Assembly (NCBI GenBank): GCA_937952455.1
Contig: CALFYU010000022.1
Coordinates: 1-6,178, forward strand
Direction of reading: 5' to 3'
From: an uncultured Planctomycetaceae bacterium
GTDB lineage: Bacteria; Planctomycetota; Planctomycetia; Planctomycetales; Planctomycetaceae
DNA: 6,178 nt
This document shows, in pieces, positions 1 to 5,523 of the stretch. The position numbers and the translations under genes were made by a program. Below the pieces are notes generated by a model. That model was not told the DNA's origin. It saw nothing but the letters and a program-made list of their open reading frames with translations, and searched no databases. Each line of letters opens with the position of its first letter. The first letter of the stretch is position 1.

Positions 1-1207
1 GCGATTTTTCCACTAGTTGTGCAACCGTCTGTGCCGTTTCCGCCTGCGCCGTTTTTAGCCGCGTCTGATCCGCACGTTGCTCGTCGGTCGGAGCCTTGAT
101 AAACGGCACCGAATTGCCCTGATCGCCGTCCTTCCCTTTTTCCGGGATGTTATTGAAAAACGCGAACAGCTGATAATACTCCGCCTGCGTGATCGGGTCG
201 TATTTGTGGCTGTGGCAACGTGCACAGTTCACCGTCAGTCCCAGCCAGACGGTCGACATCGTCTCCAAACGGTTCGCGACATAGTCGACGCGATATTCTT
301 CGGGGATGATGCCCCCCTCGTCGCTAGTCGTGTGGTTGCGATTAAAGCCGGTGGCAATCCGCTGTTCGAGCGTCGGATTGGGGAGGAGATCCCCCGCGAG
401 TTGTTCGATCGTGAATTGATCGAACGGCATGTTCGCGTTGAACGCATTGATCACCCAGTCCCGCCACCGCCACATAAATCGCTCGGCGTCGTTTTGATAG
501 CCGTTCGTGTCCGCATACCGCGCCGCATCCAACCACTGCAGTGCCATCCGCTCGCCGTACGCCGGCGACCCCAACAACCGGTCCACGACTTTTTCGTAGG
601 CACCCGGCGACTCATCCGCCAGGAAAGCGTCAATCTCCGCCGGAGTCGGCGGTAATCCGGTCAGGTCCAGGCTCACGCGGCGAATGAGCGTCTCCTTGGT
701 AGCTCGCGGCGACGGTTTGAGCCCCCGCTCTTCCAGCTTTGCCAGCACAAAATGGTCGATGCCATTGTGTGGCCAGTCAGCTTGTTTTACTGCTGGCAGA
801 GCAGGGCGGCGGGGCCGAATGAACGACCAGTGCTTTTCGTACTTCGCCCCTTGCGCAATCCACAGCCGCAGAATCTCCACCTGTTCGGGAGTGAGCGTCA
901 ACCGGGAATCGGGGGGTGGCATCTTCAGCGATTCGTCATCTGACGTCAGCCGCACGTAGGCTTCGCTCTTTTCCGGATCCCCCGGCACGATGGCGAAGTA
1001 GTCGCCGCGATCGGCGAACGCGTCATCGGCGTTGTCCAACCGCAAATCGGCTTCGCGGGCCGCCGAATCAGGACCATGACAGCGAAAGCAGGTCTCCGAC
1101 AAAATCGGCCGCACGTCTCGATTGAAGTCGACCGTTCGTGGCTCCGCCCCCTGCGCAGTGCCAACAGCCAAGCCCAATCCGACACCGACGACAAGCATCC
1201 GCAACAT
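1..1207 (-). CDS. Secreted PSCyt1-DUF1549 (planctomycete cytochrome C) protein, C-terminus outside window
   Basis: The reading frame is open from an ATG at 1207 to the left edge, giving 402 complete codons and no stop; the C-terminal part is missing. Residues 1-20 are a signal peptide (hydrophobic core, A-Q-G cleavage site before AEP), so the product is exported. Residues ~25-125 are a PSCyt1 cytochrome-c-like domain, with heme motif CFRCH at 40-44, a likely axial Met in KMPPP (M96) and the family phrase LTPEQVEILRLWI. Residues ~148-355 match DUF1549 (PSCyt2), including SLDLTGLPPTPAEI and a second CxxCH, CARCHSHKYDP, at 328-332. The last ~25 residues are Ala/Gln/Glu-rich and may begin a coiled coil. 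In known relatives DUF1553 (PSD1) follows, often with a DUF1501 gene next door; both would lie off the left edge. The start is supported by GGAAGGA (1215-1221), 7 nt upstream. Function is unproven; a role in periplasmic redox or polysaccharide breakdown has been suggested for the family. Family assignment is very secure. Confidence 0.95.
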   Translation of the reverse strand, partial: MLRMLVVGVGLGLAVGTAQGAEPRTVDFNRDVRPILSETCFRCHGPDSAAREADLRLDNADDAFADRGDYFAIVPGDPEKSEAYVRLTSDDESLKMPPPDSRLTLTPEQVEILRLWIAQGAKYEKHWSFIRPRRPALPAVKQADWPHNGIDHFVLAKLEERGLKPSPRATKETLIRRVSLDLTGLPPTPAEIDAFLADESPGAYEKVVDRLLGSPAYGERMALQWLDAARYADTNGYQNDAERFMWRWRDWVINAFNANMPFDQFTIEQLAGDLLPNPTLEQRIATGFNRNHTTSDEGGIIPEEYRVDYVANRLETMSTVWLGLTVNCARCHSHKYDPITQAEYYQLFAFFNNIPEKGKDGDQGNSVPFIKAPTDEQRADQTRLKTAQAETAQTVAQLVEKS

Positions 1208-1268
1208 CGGGAAGTCCTTCCGCACCACACAGTTCCATCGCTGACGCACTAACGAGATTGTGCTTACC

Positions 1269-1297
1269 ACTATCGTTGGCGACGCAAATCTTGTCAA
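1269..1297 (-). promoter_or_regulatory. Candidate sigma70 promoter for the PSCyt1-DUF1549 gene
   Basis: On the minus strand a perfect -35 TTGACA (1292-1297) is followed by a 17-bp spacer and a -10 GATAGT (1269-1274, 4 of 6 consensus bases). Predicted transcription would begin near 1262, leaving a leader of about 55 nt before the ATG at 1207. It sits in the 117-bp gap behind the VOC gene, where a promoter is expected. Called by consensus only. Confidence 0.45.
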
Positions 1298-1324
1298 TTC
1301 GGCTTGCTGAAGCGATTTCAGTAG

Positions 1325-1729
1325 TCAGGCGATCAAATCGACAGGACTTTCAAAGCACAGGTCGTAGCCGTCCGGATCGACAACCGATACCTGCCGCATC
1401 CCATAATAGGCGGTCTCCGGCTCGGGTAGATCGAGTCCCCGCGCGGTCAAGTCTGCGTGCATGGCGTCGGCGTCATCGCACACAAAATACAATACGACAC
1501 CCCGCCCCCGTCCCTGCGGTTCGCCGTCCTCCGGTTCGGCCTGCTGCAACATCAGCGAGCTGTGGTCCCGTTTGAGCCGGCACCAAAAGACCTGGCCGTC
1601 ATTCTGCGCTTCATGGACAACCTCAAAACCAAGTCGATCCCGATAGAAATCCAGCGAGCGGGCAATGTCCTGGACGAACAGCAGCGGCCAGGTTTCTCGA
1701 ATGCTTGCGGTTTTTGCGTCGGAGGACAT
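1325..1729 (-). CDS. VOC-superfamily (glyoxalase/bleomycin-resistance fold) protein
   Basis: This 134-residue protein has the length and pattern of a single-chain VOC protein with two beta-alpha-beta-beta-beta modules, at residues ~13-63 and ~77-128. Diagnostic phrases are the first strand LLFVQDI, then FYRDRLGF (28-35), the second-module strand VVLYFVCDDAD and the C-terminal DPDGYDLCFESP (118-129). The closing Glu, E127, is the position that usually binds metal. The matching His on the first strand of each module is absent (hydrophobic residues in both), so the protein looks more like bleomycin-resistance-type binding proteins than a metal-dependent glyoxalase I. The substrate cannot be inferred. 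It is probably cytoplasmic, with no signal peptide. The ATG at 1729 has only a weak GAAAG upstream; no better start exists. It is 91 bp from the SET gene, with its own promoter candidate in the gap. The fold is secure, the function unknown. Confidence 0.9.
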   Translation of the reverse strand: MSSDAKTASIRETWPLLFVQDIARSLDFYRDRLGFEVVHEAQNDGQVFWCRLKRDHSSLMLQQAEPEDGEPQGRGRGVVLYFVCDDADAMHADLTARGLDLPEPETAYYGMRQVSVVDPDGYDLCFESPVDLIA

Positions 1730-1767
1730 GATTGACTTTCGCGGGAAGGGGAATCGAAATCGAATCC

Positions 1768-1796
1768 ATTCTAACGACTTTCAACCGCGATGTCGA
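1768..1796 (-). promoter_or_regulatory. Candidate sigma70 promoter for the VOC gene
   Basis: On the minus strand -35 TCGACA (1791-1796, 5 of 6) and -10 TAGAAT (1768-1773, 5 of 6) are separated by exactly 17 bp. Predicted transcription starts near 1761, giving a leader of about 32 nt. The whole element fits between the SET stop codon and the VOC start. Consensus match only. Confidence 0.5.
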
Positions 1797-1820
1797 AACG
1801 ATCAATTCCCCCGACGTTGA

Positions 1821-2360
1821 CTACTTCGGCAGCACCGTCGGGGCAAAATCACCGGCTACCGTTCGCTGTGGCAGCACGCCGTGCAGTTTGACCGCCAGAT
1901 CGAGCTCTTCCGGATGGACGATATACCCGCGGCACTTTGCTTGCGCACAACCGCAGGGAATCGCTTCCTCCGCCGGCCAGGCGTAGTCGATCGTCAATTG
2001 CTCGTCGACCGCAATATCCCGTGTCGCCTCGATCACGATCATCGGATGCACGTCGCCATACTCGTCTTCAATGTCGATCTGGTACAACTCGCAATTCGGC
2101 ACGCAACTGTGATTGACGTAACGATACGGTGCATCCGGTTCCAGGCTCAGGTCTTCGCCGAGGTCCATGCAGTAATCGGACTGATAATCCGTCCCTTCAA
2201 TGATCGTGCCTCGCACTTCTCCCAAAGGGGTCCCCGCCGGGATCGCATCGCAGGCAAACACACCCGTGCCGTAGGGGGTCACGTCCGTGCGAATCCGCAA
2301 CTCCGATTTGGGGAGCTTCCAATACGACAACGCAACTGGCAAGTTTTCCGCCACGCTCAT
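1821..2360 (-). CDS. SET-domain protein (putative protein-lysine methyltransferase) with post-SET zinc motif
   Basis: The 179-residue protein is essentially one SET domain, the SAM-dependent lysine methyltransferase fold. Landmarks in order: GTGVFA at 31-36 (SAM-binding GxG turn), RYVNHSCVPNC at 80-90 (the NHSC signature, N83-C86), and EQLTIDYAWP at 120-129, where Y126 is the expected active-site tyrosine. A post-SET motif CGCAQAKC follows, with C136, C138 and C143 spaced C-x-C-x4-C. In eukaryotic SET enzymes such as DIM-5 these three cysteines plus the NHSC cysteine hold a zinc ion that closes the substrate channel, and all four are present here. No signal peptide or membrane segment is visible, so it should act in the cytoplasm. 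The target is unknown; bacterial relatives may modify ribosomal, DNA-binding or host proteins. The ATG at 2360 has only a poor Shine-Dalgarno site (GAG). It has its own promoter candidate and a leader hairpin. The domain call is secure; activity is inferred. Confidence 0.93.
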   Translation of the reverse strand: MSVAENLPVALSYWKLPKSELRIRTDVTPYGTGVFACDAIPAGTPLGEVRGTIIEGTDYQSDYCMDLGEDLSLEPDAPYRYVNHSCVPNCELYQIDIEDEYGDVHPMIVIEATRDIAVDEQLTIDYAWPAEEAIPCGCAQAKCRGYIVHPEELDLAVKLHGVLPQRTVAGDFAPTVLPK

Positions 2361-2402
2361 CGGTTCACTCGATCAAGCCAGGAAACATGACAACGCTGCC
2401 CG

Positions 2403-2421
2403 CACCGCATCCATTGCGGTG
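2403..2421 (-). promoter_or_regulatory. Perfect hairpin in the predicted leader of the SET gene
   Basis: CACCGCA (2403-2409) and TGCGGTG (2415-2421) form a perfect 7-bp inverted repeat around a 5-nt loop. It lies about 10-28 nt downstream of the predicted start of transcription and ends 42 bp before the SET start codon. No T-run follows it on the minus strand, so it is not a standard intrinsic terminator. It could be a repressor operator, an RNA-stabilising structure or chance; the sequence does not decide. Confidence 0.35.
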
Positions 2422-2437
2422 AAAATCGGCCCGTAAG

Positions 2438-2466
2438 TTTATAGAGTCACGATCCCGCGCCGTCAA
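2438..2466 (-). promoter_or_regulatory. Candidate sigma70 promoter for the SET-domain gene
   Basis: On the minus strand -35 TTGACG (2461-2466, 5 of 6) and -10 TATAAA (2438-2443, 5 of 6) are exactly 17 bp apart. This is the best promoter match in the window. Predicted transcription begins near 2431, giving a leader of about 70 nt that contains the 2403-2421 hairpin. It lies between the rsmB stop codon and the SET start codon, so the SET gene need not depend on rsmB transcription. Confidence 0.6.
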
Positions 2467-2515
2467 TTCTGGTTCCAAACGTTGGGCTCACGTTTTCAAT
2501 TAACGGTTTTGGCTA

Positions 2516-3913
2516 TTACTGCGGCCGAAGTATCAGAGCCTGATAACCGCCGTCGGCCGGTTCGCCCGGAAGATGTTCCCGTTCCTCATGCAATTGAAAA
2601 GTACCGCGCTCGGCTAACACCGCTTGGAGTACCTCGAGGTTCTCTTCCGGTTCGATACTGCAGGTCGAGTAGACCAATCGACCGCCCGGCGCCAAGCGAT
2701 CCAAGGCCAAACTCAATAACCGCCGTTGCAAGCCACACAGCTCCGCCACGTTCTCCGCCGTCAGCCGCTGCCGCGCTTCGGGACGCTTCCCCAGCACGCC
2801 GGAGTTCGAACACGGAGCGTCGAGTAAAATCGCGTCGAATGGACCGTCGGGCAGATCACGGCCATCAGCGCCGATCACCCGGGTCGAAATGATGTCCAAT
2901 CCCAAACGGTCGCGTGATTCCTCGATATTCCGCAACCGGCGGGCTTCAATATCGGTCGCCAGCACCATCCCCCGATTCTGCATGATCTCCGCCAGATGCG
3001 TCGTCTTCCCTCCCGGAGCGGCGCAGATATCCCACACGCGCATCCCCGGCTGCGGATTGAGCAGCCGCGCCGCCGCCATCGCCGATTCATCTTGGACGGT
3101 AAACCATCCCTGCCGAAACCCCGGCAAATCGGTGATCCGCGCCGATTCATTCAGGCGGATCGATTCGCCCAATTGGCCCGCGGTTGCAGCAATGCCGGCT
3201 GTTGCGAGATCTTCCAACAACACGTCGCGGTCCACCTTCAATAAATTGACCCGCAGATAGGGCAGCGGAACCGCGTTGAACCAAAAACCTAAGTTCAACA
3301 ACCGTCCCCAACCAAACCGCTCGAACCAACGTTGTGCCGCCCAGTTGGTAAATCCAAATGCATCTGCGAAATATTCCGCCGGTTGTTGGTGCGGATCGGC
3401 AAATAATCGGCGGTCGAAGCTACGGAATCGCCCTGCACGAATCGGGACTGCGTTTCGTGCCGGCTCCGTCGCGACGTCGCGAGCAATCGCCCGCGAAATC
3501 GAGCGCAACACGCCGTTCGCGAATCCGGTCCACCGCCCGCGTCCCACAGACTTGGCCAGTGCAACGGTTTCATTTACTGCCGCATGCGTCGGCACGCCGT
3601 CGAGAAAGACCAGCTGATAGACCCCCAACCGCAACAAACACCAAAGCTCCGGCTCTATCCCTCCTCGGCCGCGCGACACAAAGGTTTCAAGAATCGTGTC
3701 CAACGTCCGCTCGCGGCGAACGACGCCGTTGGTCAACTCCGTCGCCAAACGGCGGTCCTGGCCGGAGTAGTCACCGGACGTCAAAACCTCTTCCAACAAC
3801 CGCGACGCAAACGACGCACCATCTAACGCCGCGCACAACACGCGATAGCTCAGCCCGCGCGCCGACTGAACGCGAGAAAAATCAAGCGGCTTATCTTGTA
3901 GATGCGTATTCAC
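2516..3913 (-). CDS. rsmB: 16S rRNA (cytosine(967)-C5)-methyltransferase RsmB
   Basis: This 465-residue cytoplasmic enzyme transfers a methyl group from SAM to carbon 5 of C967 in 16S rRNA. Residues ~18-145 form the NusB-like RNA-binding domain (LATELTNGVVRRERTLD, then HAAVNETVALAK). Residues ~185-285 are the N-terminal part of the RsmB/RsmF methyltransferase region (LPGFRQGWFTVQDESA). Residues ~288-463 are the Rossmann-fold catalytic domain: SAM-binding CAAPGGKT (297-304), acidic D321 in ATDIEARRL, GADGRDL (348-354), LDAPCS (364-369, with C368 of the Pro-Cys motif) and STCS (416-419, with C418 as expected nucleophile). Both cysteines of the two-cysteine mechanism are present. It is about 35 residues longer than E. 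coli RsmB, mostly in the linker at ~146-217. The start is a GTG at 3913; an in-frame TGA lies upstream, no ATG intervenes, and the next Met is far inside, so GTG is forced. No clear Shine-Dalgarno site or promoter was found. RsmF-type paralogues lack this NusB domain. Confidence 0.95.
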   Translation of the reverse strand: MNTHLQDKPLDFSRVQSARGLSYRVLCAALDGASFASRLLEEVLTSGDYSGQDRRLATELTNGVVRRERTLDTILETFVSRGRGGIEPELWCLLRLGVYQLVFLDGVPTHAAVNETVALAKSVGRGRWTGFANGVLRSISRAIARDVATEPARNAVPIRAGRFRSFDRRLFADPHQQPAEYFADAFGFTNWAAQRWFERFGWGRLLNLGFWFNAVPLPYLRVNLLKVDRDVLLEDLATAGIAATAGQLGESIRLNESARITDLPGFRQGWFTVQDESAMAAARLLNPQPGMRVWDICAAPGGKTTHLAEIMQNRGMVLATDIEARRLRNIEESRDRLGLDIISTRVIGADGRDLPDGPFDAILLDAPCSNSGVLGKRPEARQRLTAENVAELCGLQRRLLSLALDRLAPGGRLVYSTCSIEPEENLEVLQAVLAERGTFQLHEEREHLPGEPADGGYQALILRPQ

Positions 3914-4121
3914 CGAGATCCAAAAGTTCTTCCTGGAATTGTGTTCAAACCGTCACCTGCGGCTTTGCGATTGCCACCATTGTGAAACGCCGCATACGAA
4001 AAGATCCGCCCGACCTTCCCATCCTACCGACAAAGCTCAGAAAAAATGAAGGCAATCATACGTTTTGTCCTTCGCAATCAAACCACGAACCTGCAATGGA
4101 TCACTCGACTAGTCACTGTTT

Positions 4122-4139
4122 TCCTCCGTGTCCTCAGTG
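4122..4139. repeat. Two-unit 9-bp tandem repeat, resembles a dispersed intergenic element
   Basis: TCCTCCGTG (4122-4130) is followed directly by TCCTCAGTG (4131-4139), 8 of 9 bases identical, with a decayed third unit ACTTCGCTG at 4140-4148. Read on the minus strand this is a CACTGAGGACACGGAGGA pattern. From general knowledge, such CACWGAGRACACRGAG-like strings recur in intergenic DNA of planctomycetes and several other phyla and give spurious small ORFs with phrases like TEDTEE. Both the pattern and that phrase are present here. That it belongs to such a family is inference without a genome search. Confidence 0.45.
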
Positions 4140-4205
4140 ACTTCGCTGGCAGAGAAAGCTTTCAAAATCTTAACTGGGAGGTTGCCACTTTTTGTCGTTC
4201 CGGGA

Positions 4206-4233
4206 TTGAATGTCGGCCCGCAGACCGGATAAT
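4206..4233 (+). promoter_or_regulatory. Candidate sigma70 promoter for the beta-propeller gene
   Basis: -35 TTGAAT (4206-4211, 4 of 6) and -10 GATAAT (4228-4233, 5 of 6) are separated by 16 bp. Predicted transcription starts near 4240, leaving a leader of about 65 nt that includes the G-run at 4244-4250. Called by consensus and position only. Confidence 0.45.
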
Positions 4234-4291
4234 CAGCAGTGCAGGGGGGGCACGTCACCACCCGGATTCTGTCCGTCACACAGGCATTCAT

Positions 4292-4297
4292 AAGGAG
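4292..4297 (+). promoter_or_regulatory. Strong Shine-Dalgarno site that fixes the start at 4305
   Basis: AAGGAG lies 7 nt upstream of the ATG at 4305. An in-frame ATG at 4239 would add 22 residues, but it has no such site, overlaps the predicted transcription start and would bury the signal peptide inside the protein. The start at 4305 is therefore preferred. Confidence 0.85.
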
Positions 4298-4304
4298 ACC
4301 GAAT

Positions 4305-5426
4305 ATGCGCAACCGGAATTGTTTGTTGCTAGTTGTACTGATCGGCGGTGGATTGCTGGTCGGCGCCGCGAAAGCCGACAGTCAAAATGGACTCAAACAG
4401 GGAACCCCCGAAATCAAATCGGCCGGCCCGTTGGCCTTTGGGCCAAGCGGCGTGCTGTTCATCGGCGACACCAAGTCGGCGGCCGTGTTCGCCATCGATA
4501 CCGGCGACGCCCCCGATTCTCGCGCACCGGCCGACGTGAACGTCAATAACATTGGCAAGAAAATCGGCAGTTTGTTGGGAACGAGTCGGCAGAATATCCA
4601 AATCAACGACCTCGCCGTCAACCCGCTAAGCGGCAACGTCTACCTGTCAGTCGCCCGCACCGGCAGCGGCCAAGCGCAACCGGCACTGATCAAGGTCACC
4701 CCCGCCGGCGAAGTCACGGCCGTGTCGCTCAAGGATATCCCCTTTGCCAAGGCCGACCTGCCCAATCCGCCCGAGGATAAGGAAATTGACACCCGCCGGG
4801 GCAAGAAGAACGATCGGAACGAGTCAATCACCGATCTCGCGTTTTTCGATAATCGCGTTTACGTTGCCGGGCTTTCAAACGAAGACTTCGCCTCAAAATT
4901 GCGTTCATTGGCATTTCCTTTTGACGAAGCGGACACCGGCACCAGCGTCGAGATCTTCCACGCGTCGCACGGAAAAATGGAGACGCATTCCCCCGTACGG
5001 ACCTTTGTCCCGTTCGACATCGGCGGCGAACCGCACTTGCTCGCGTCGTATACCTGTACGCCGTTGGTAACGTTTCCAGTTTCGCAACTGACACCGGATG
5101 CGAAAGTCACCGGCAAAACCGTCGCCGAATTGGGCAACCACAACCGGCCACTGGACATGATTGTTTACGAGCAAGACGGCCAACGGTTCGTGATGATGGC
5201 CAATAGCGCTCGGGGCGTGATGAAGTTCAGCGCCGAGGGGATCGACAAAGTCGAACCCCTCACCGAGAAGGTCCCGGACAAAGCCGGCCATCCCTACGAA
5301 ACGATTGAGGAACTCAAAGGGGTCGTGCAATTAGACAAGCTGGACGATGCCTCCGCGATTGTCCTCGTCTCCAGCGAAGCCAAAAAGGGCGAGAAGTTCG
5401 ACCTGAAGACCGTGCCGCTGCCGTAG
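4305..5426 (+). CDS. Secreted beta-propeller-like protein, function unknown
   Basis: From the ATG at 4305 the protein has 373 residues. Residues 1-24 are a signal peptide: basic MRNRN start, hydrophobic core, and an A-K-A cleavage site before D25. It should be periplasmic or exported, with no lipobox and no later membrane segment. The mature part has recurring strand units typical of beta-propellers: PLAFGPSGVLFIGD (42-55), NDLAVNPLSGNVYLSV (101-116), TDLAFFDNRVYVAGL (176-190), PHLLASYTCTPLVTFPV (243-259) and LDMIVYEQDGQRFVMMAN (283-300). These resemble NHL/SMP-30-type blades, but the repeats are irregular, and I recognise neither a named family nor catalytic residues. A charged segment (157-172, Glu/Lys/Arg/Asp-rich) probably forms a loop between blades. 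It has its own promoter and ribosome-binding-site candidates and a strong hairpin after the stop, so it is probably monocistronic. Coding and export are secure; the propeller fold is inferred from pattern. Confidence 0.85.
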   Translation: MRNRNCLLLVVLIGGGLLVGAAKADSQNGLKQGTPEIKSAGPLAFGPSGVLFIGDTKSAAVFAIDTGDAPDSRAPADVNVNNIGKKIGSLLGTSRQNIQINDLAVNPLSGNVYLSVARTGSGQAQPALIKVTPAGEVTAVSLKDIPFAKADLPNPPEDKEIDTRRGKKNDRNESITDLAFFDNRVYVAGLSNEDFASKLRSLAFPFDEADTGTSVEIFHASHGKMETHSPVRTFVPFDIGGEPHLLASYTCTPLVTFPVSQLTPDAKVTGKTVAELGNHNRPLDMIVYEQDGQRFVMMANSARGVMKFSAEGIDKVEPLTEKVPDKAGHPYETIEELKGVVQLDKLDDASAIVLVSSEAKKGEKFDLKTVPLP

Positions 5427-5455
5427 TTGACGCCGGCGGATTTTTGAATTTGCGC

Positions 5456-5486
5456 GGAAACCCGGATGGATCCCGTCCGGGTTTCC
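5456..5486 (+). terminator. Strong hairpin after the beta-propeller gene, probable intrinsic terminator
   Basis: GGAAACCCGGA (5456-5466) pairs perfectly with TCCGGGTTTCC (5476-5486), an 11-bp stem around a 9-nt loop, starting 30 nt after the stop codon at 5426. The tail is only TTATGTTC, a poor T-run, so termination may be incomplete and some transcripts may reach the lipoprotein gene at 5524. Location and stem strength argue for a terminator. Confidence 0.7.
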
Positions 5487-5523
5487 TTATGTTCATCCTG
5501 CCGATGCCATCAGAAGCGCAGCT

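Larger units (their letters stand above)
3914..4304. other. Divergent intergenic region between rsmB and the beta-propeller gene
   Basis: These 391 bp separate two genes transcribed away from each other, and I find no credible coding sequence on either strand. The rsmB-proximal half (3914-4090) shows no convincing promoter, although rsmB must be expressed from here. The middle holds an 8-bp palindrome GACTAGTC (4107-4114), the 9-bp tandem repeat at 4122-4139 and a perfect 10-bp palindrome GAAAGCTTTC (4154-4163). The right part holds the plus-strand promoter candidate, a run of seven G (4244-4250) and the Shine-Dalgarno site. The palindromes are short enough to be chance. Confidence 0.7.

Noticed and set aside
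77..655. 192-codon plus-strand open frame
   Set aside because: It lies wholly antisense to the well-supported PSCyt1-DUF1549 gene; its Arg-rich, low-complexity product shows no domain and reflects GC-rich codon bias.
1307..1321. 5-bp inverted repeat CTGAA-N5-TTCAG just after the VOC stop codon as a terminator
   Set aside because: Stem too short and no T-run; expected by chance.
1881..2390. 169-codon plus-strand open frame opposite the SET gene
   Set aside because: The minus strand encodes a clear SET domain with catalytic and zinc motifs; the antisense product has no recognisable pattern.
2477..2495. 6-bp inverted repeat AAACGT-N7-ACGTTT after rsmB as a terminator
   Set aside because: The stem is short and AT-rich and no T-run follows on the minus strand; it could equally be an operator just upstream of the SET promoter, but nothing decides this.
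3358..4140. 260-codon plus-strand open frame over rsmB and the intergenic region
   Set aside because: Mostly antisense to conserved rsmB sequence, composition typical of a shadow frame (Arg/Ser/Pro/Thr-rich), no domain.
4239..4304. Upstream in-frame ATG extending the beta-propeller protein by 22 residues
   Set aside because: No Shine-Dalgarno site, overlaps the predicted transcription start, and would place the signal peptide internally; the ATG at 4305 has AAGGAG at ideal spacing.
4109..4312. 67-codon minus-strand frame ending EVTEDTEENSD
   Set aside because: Its C-terminal phrase is the translation of the 9-bp tandem repeat; such phrases are common in spurious small ORFs, and the rest overlaps the plus-strand promoter and start.
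5428..5450. TTGACG at 5428-5433 as the -35 of a promoter for the lipoprotein gene
   Set aside because: No acceptable -10 hexamer occurs 16-18 bp downstream, and the terminator hairpin would lie within the leader.
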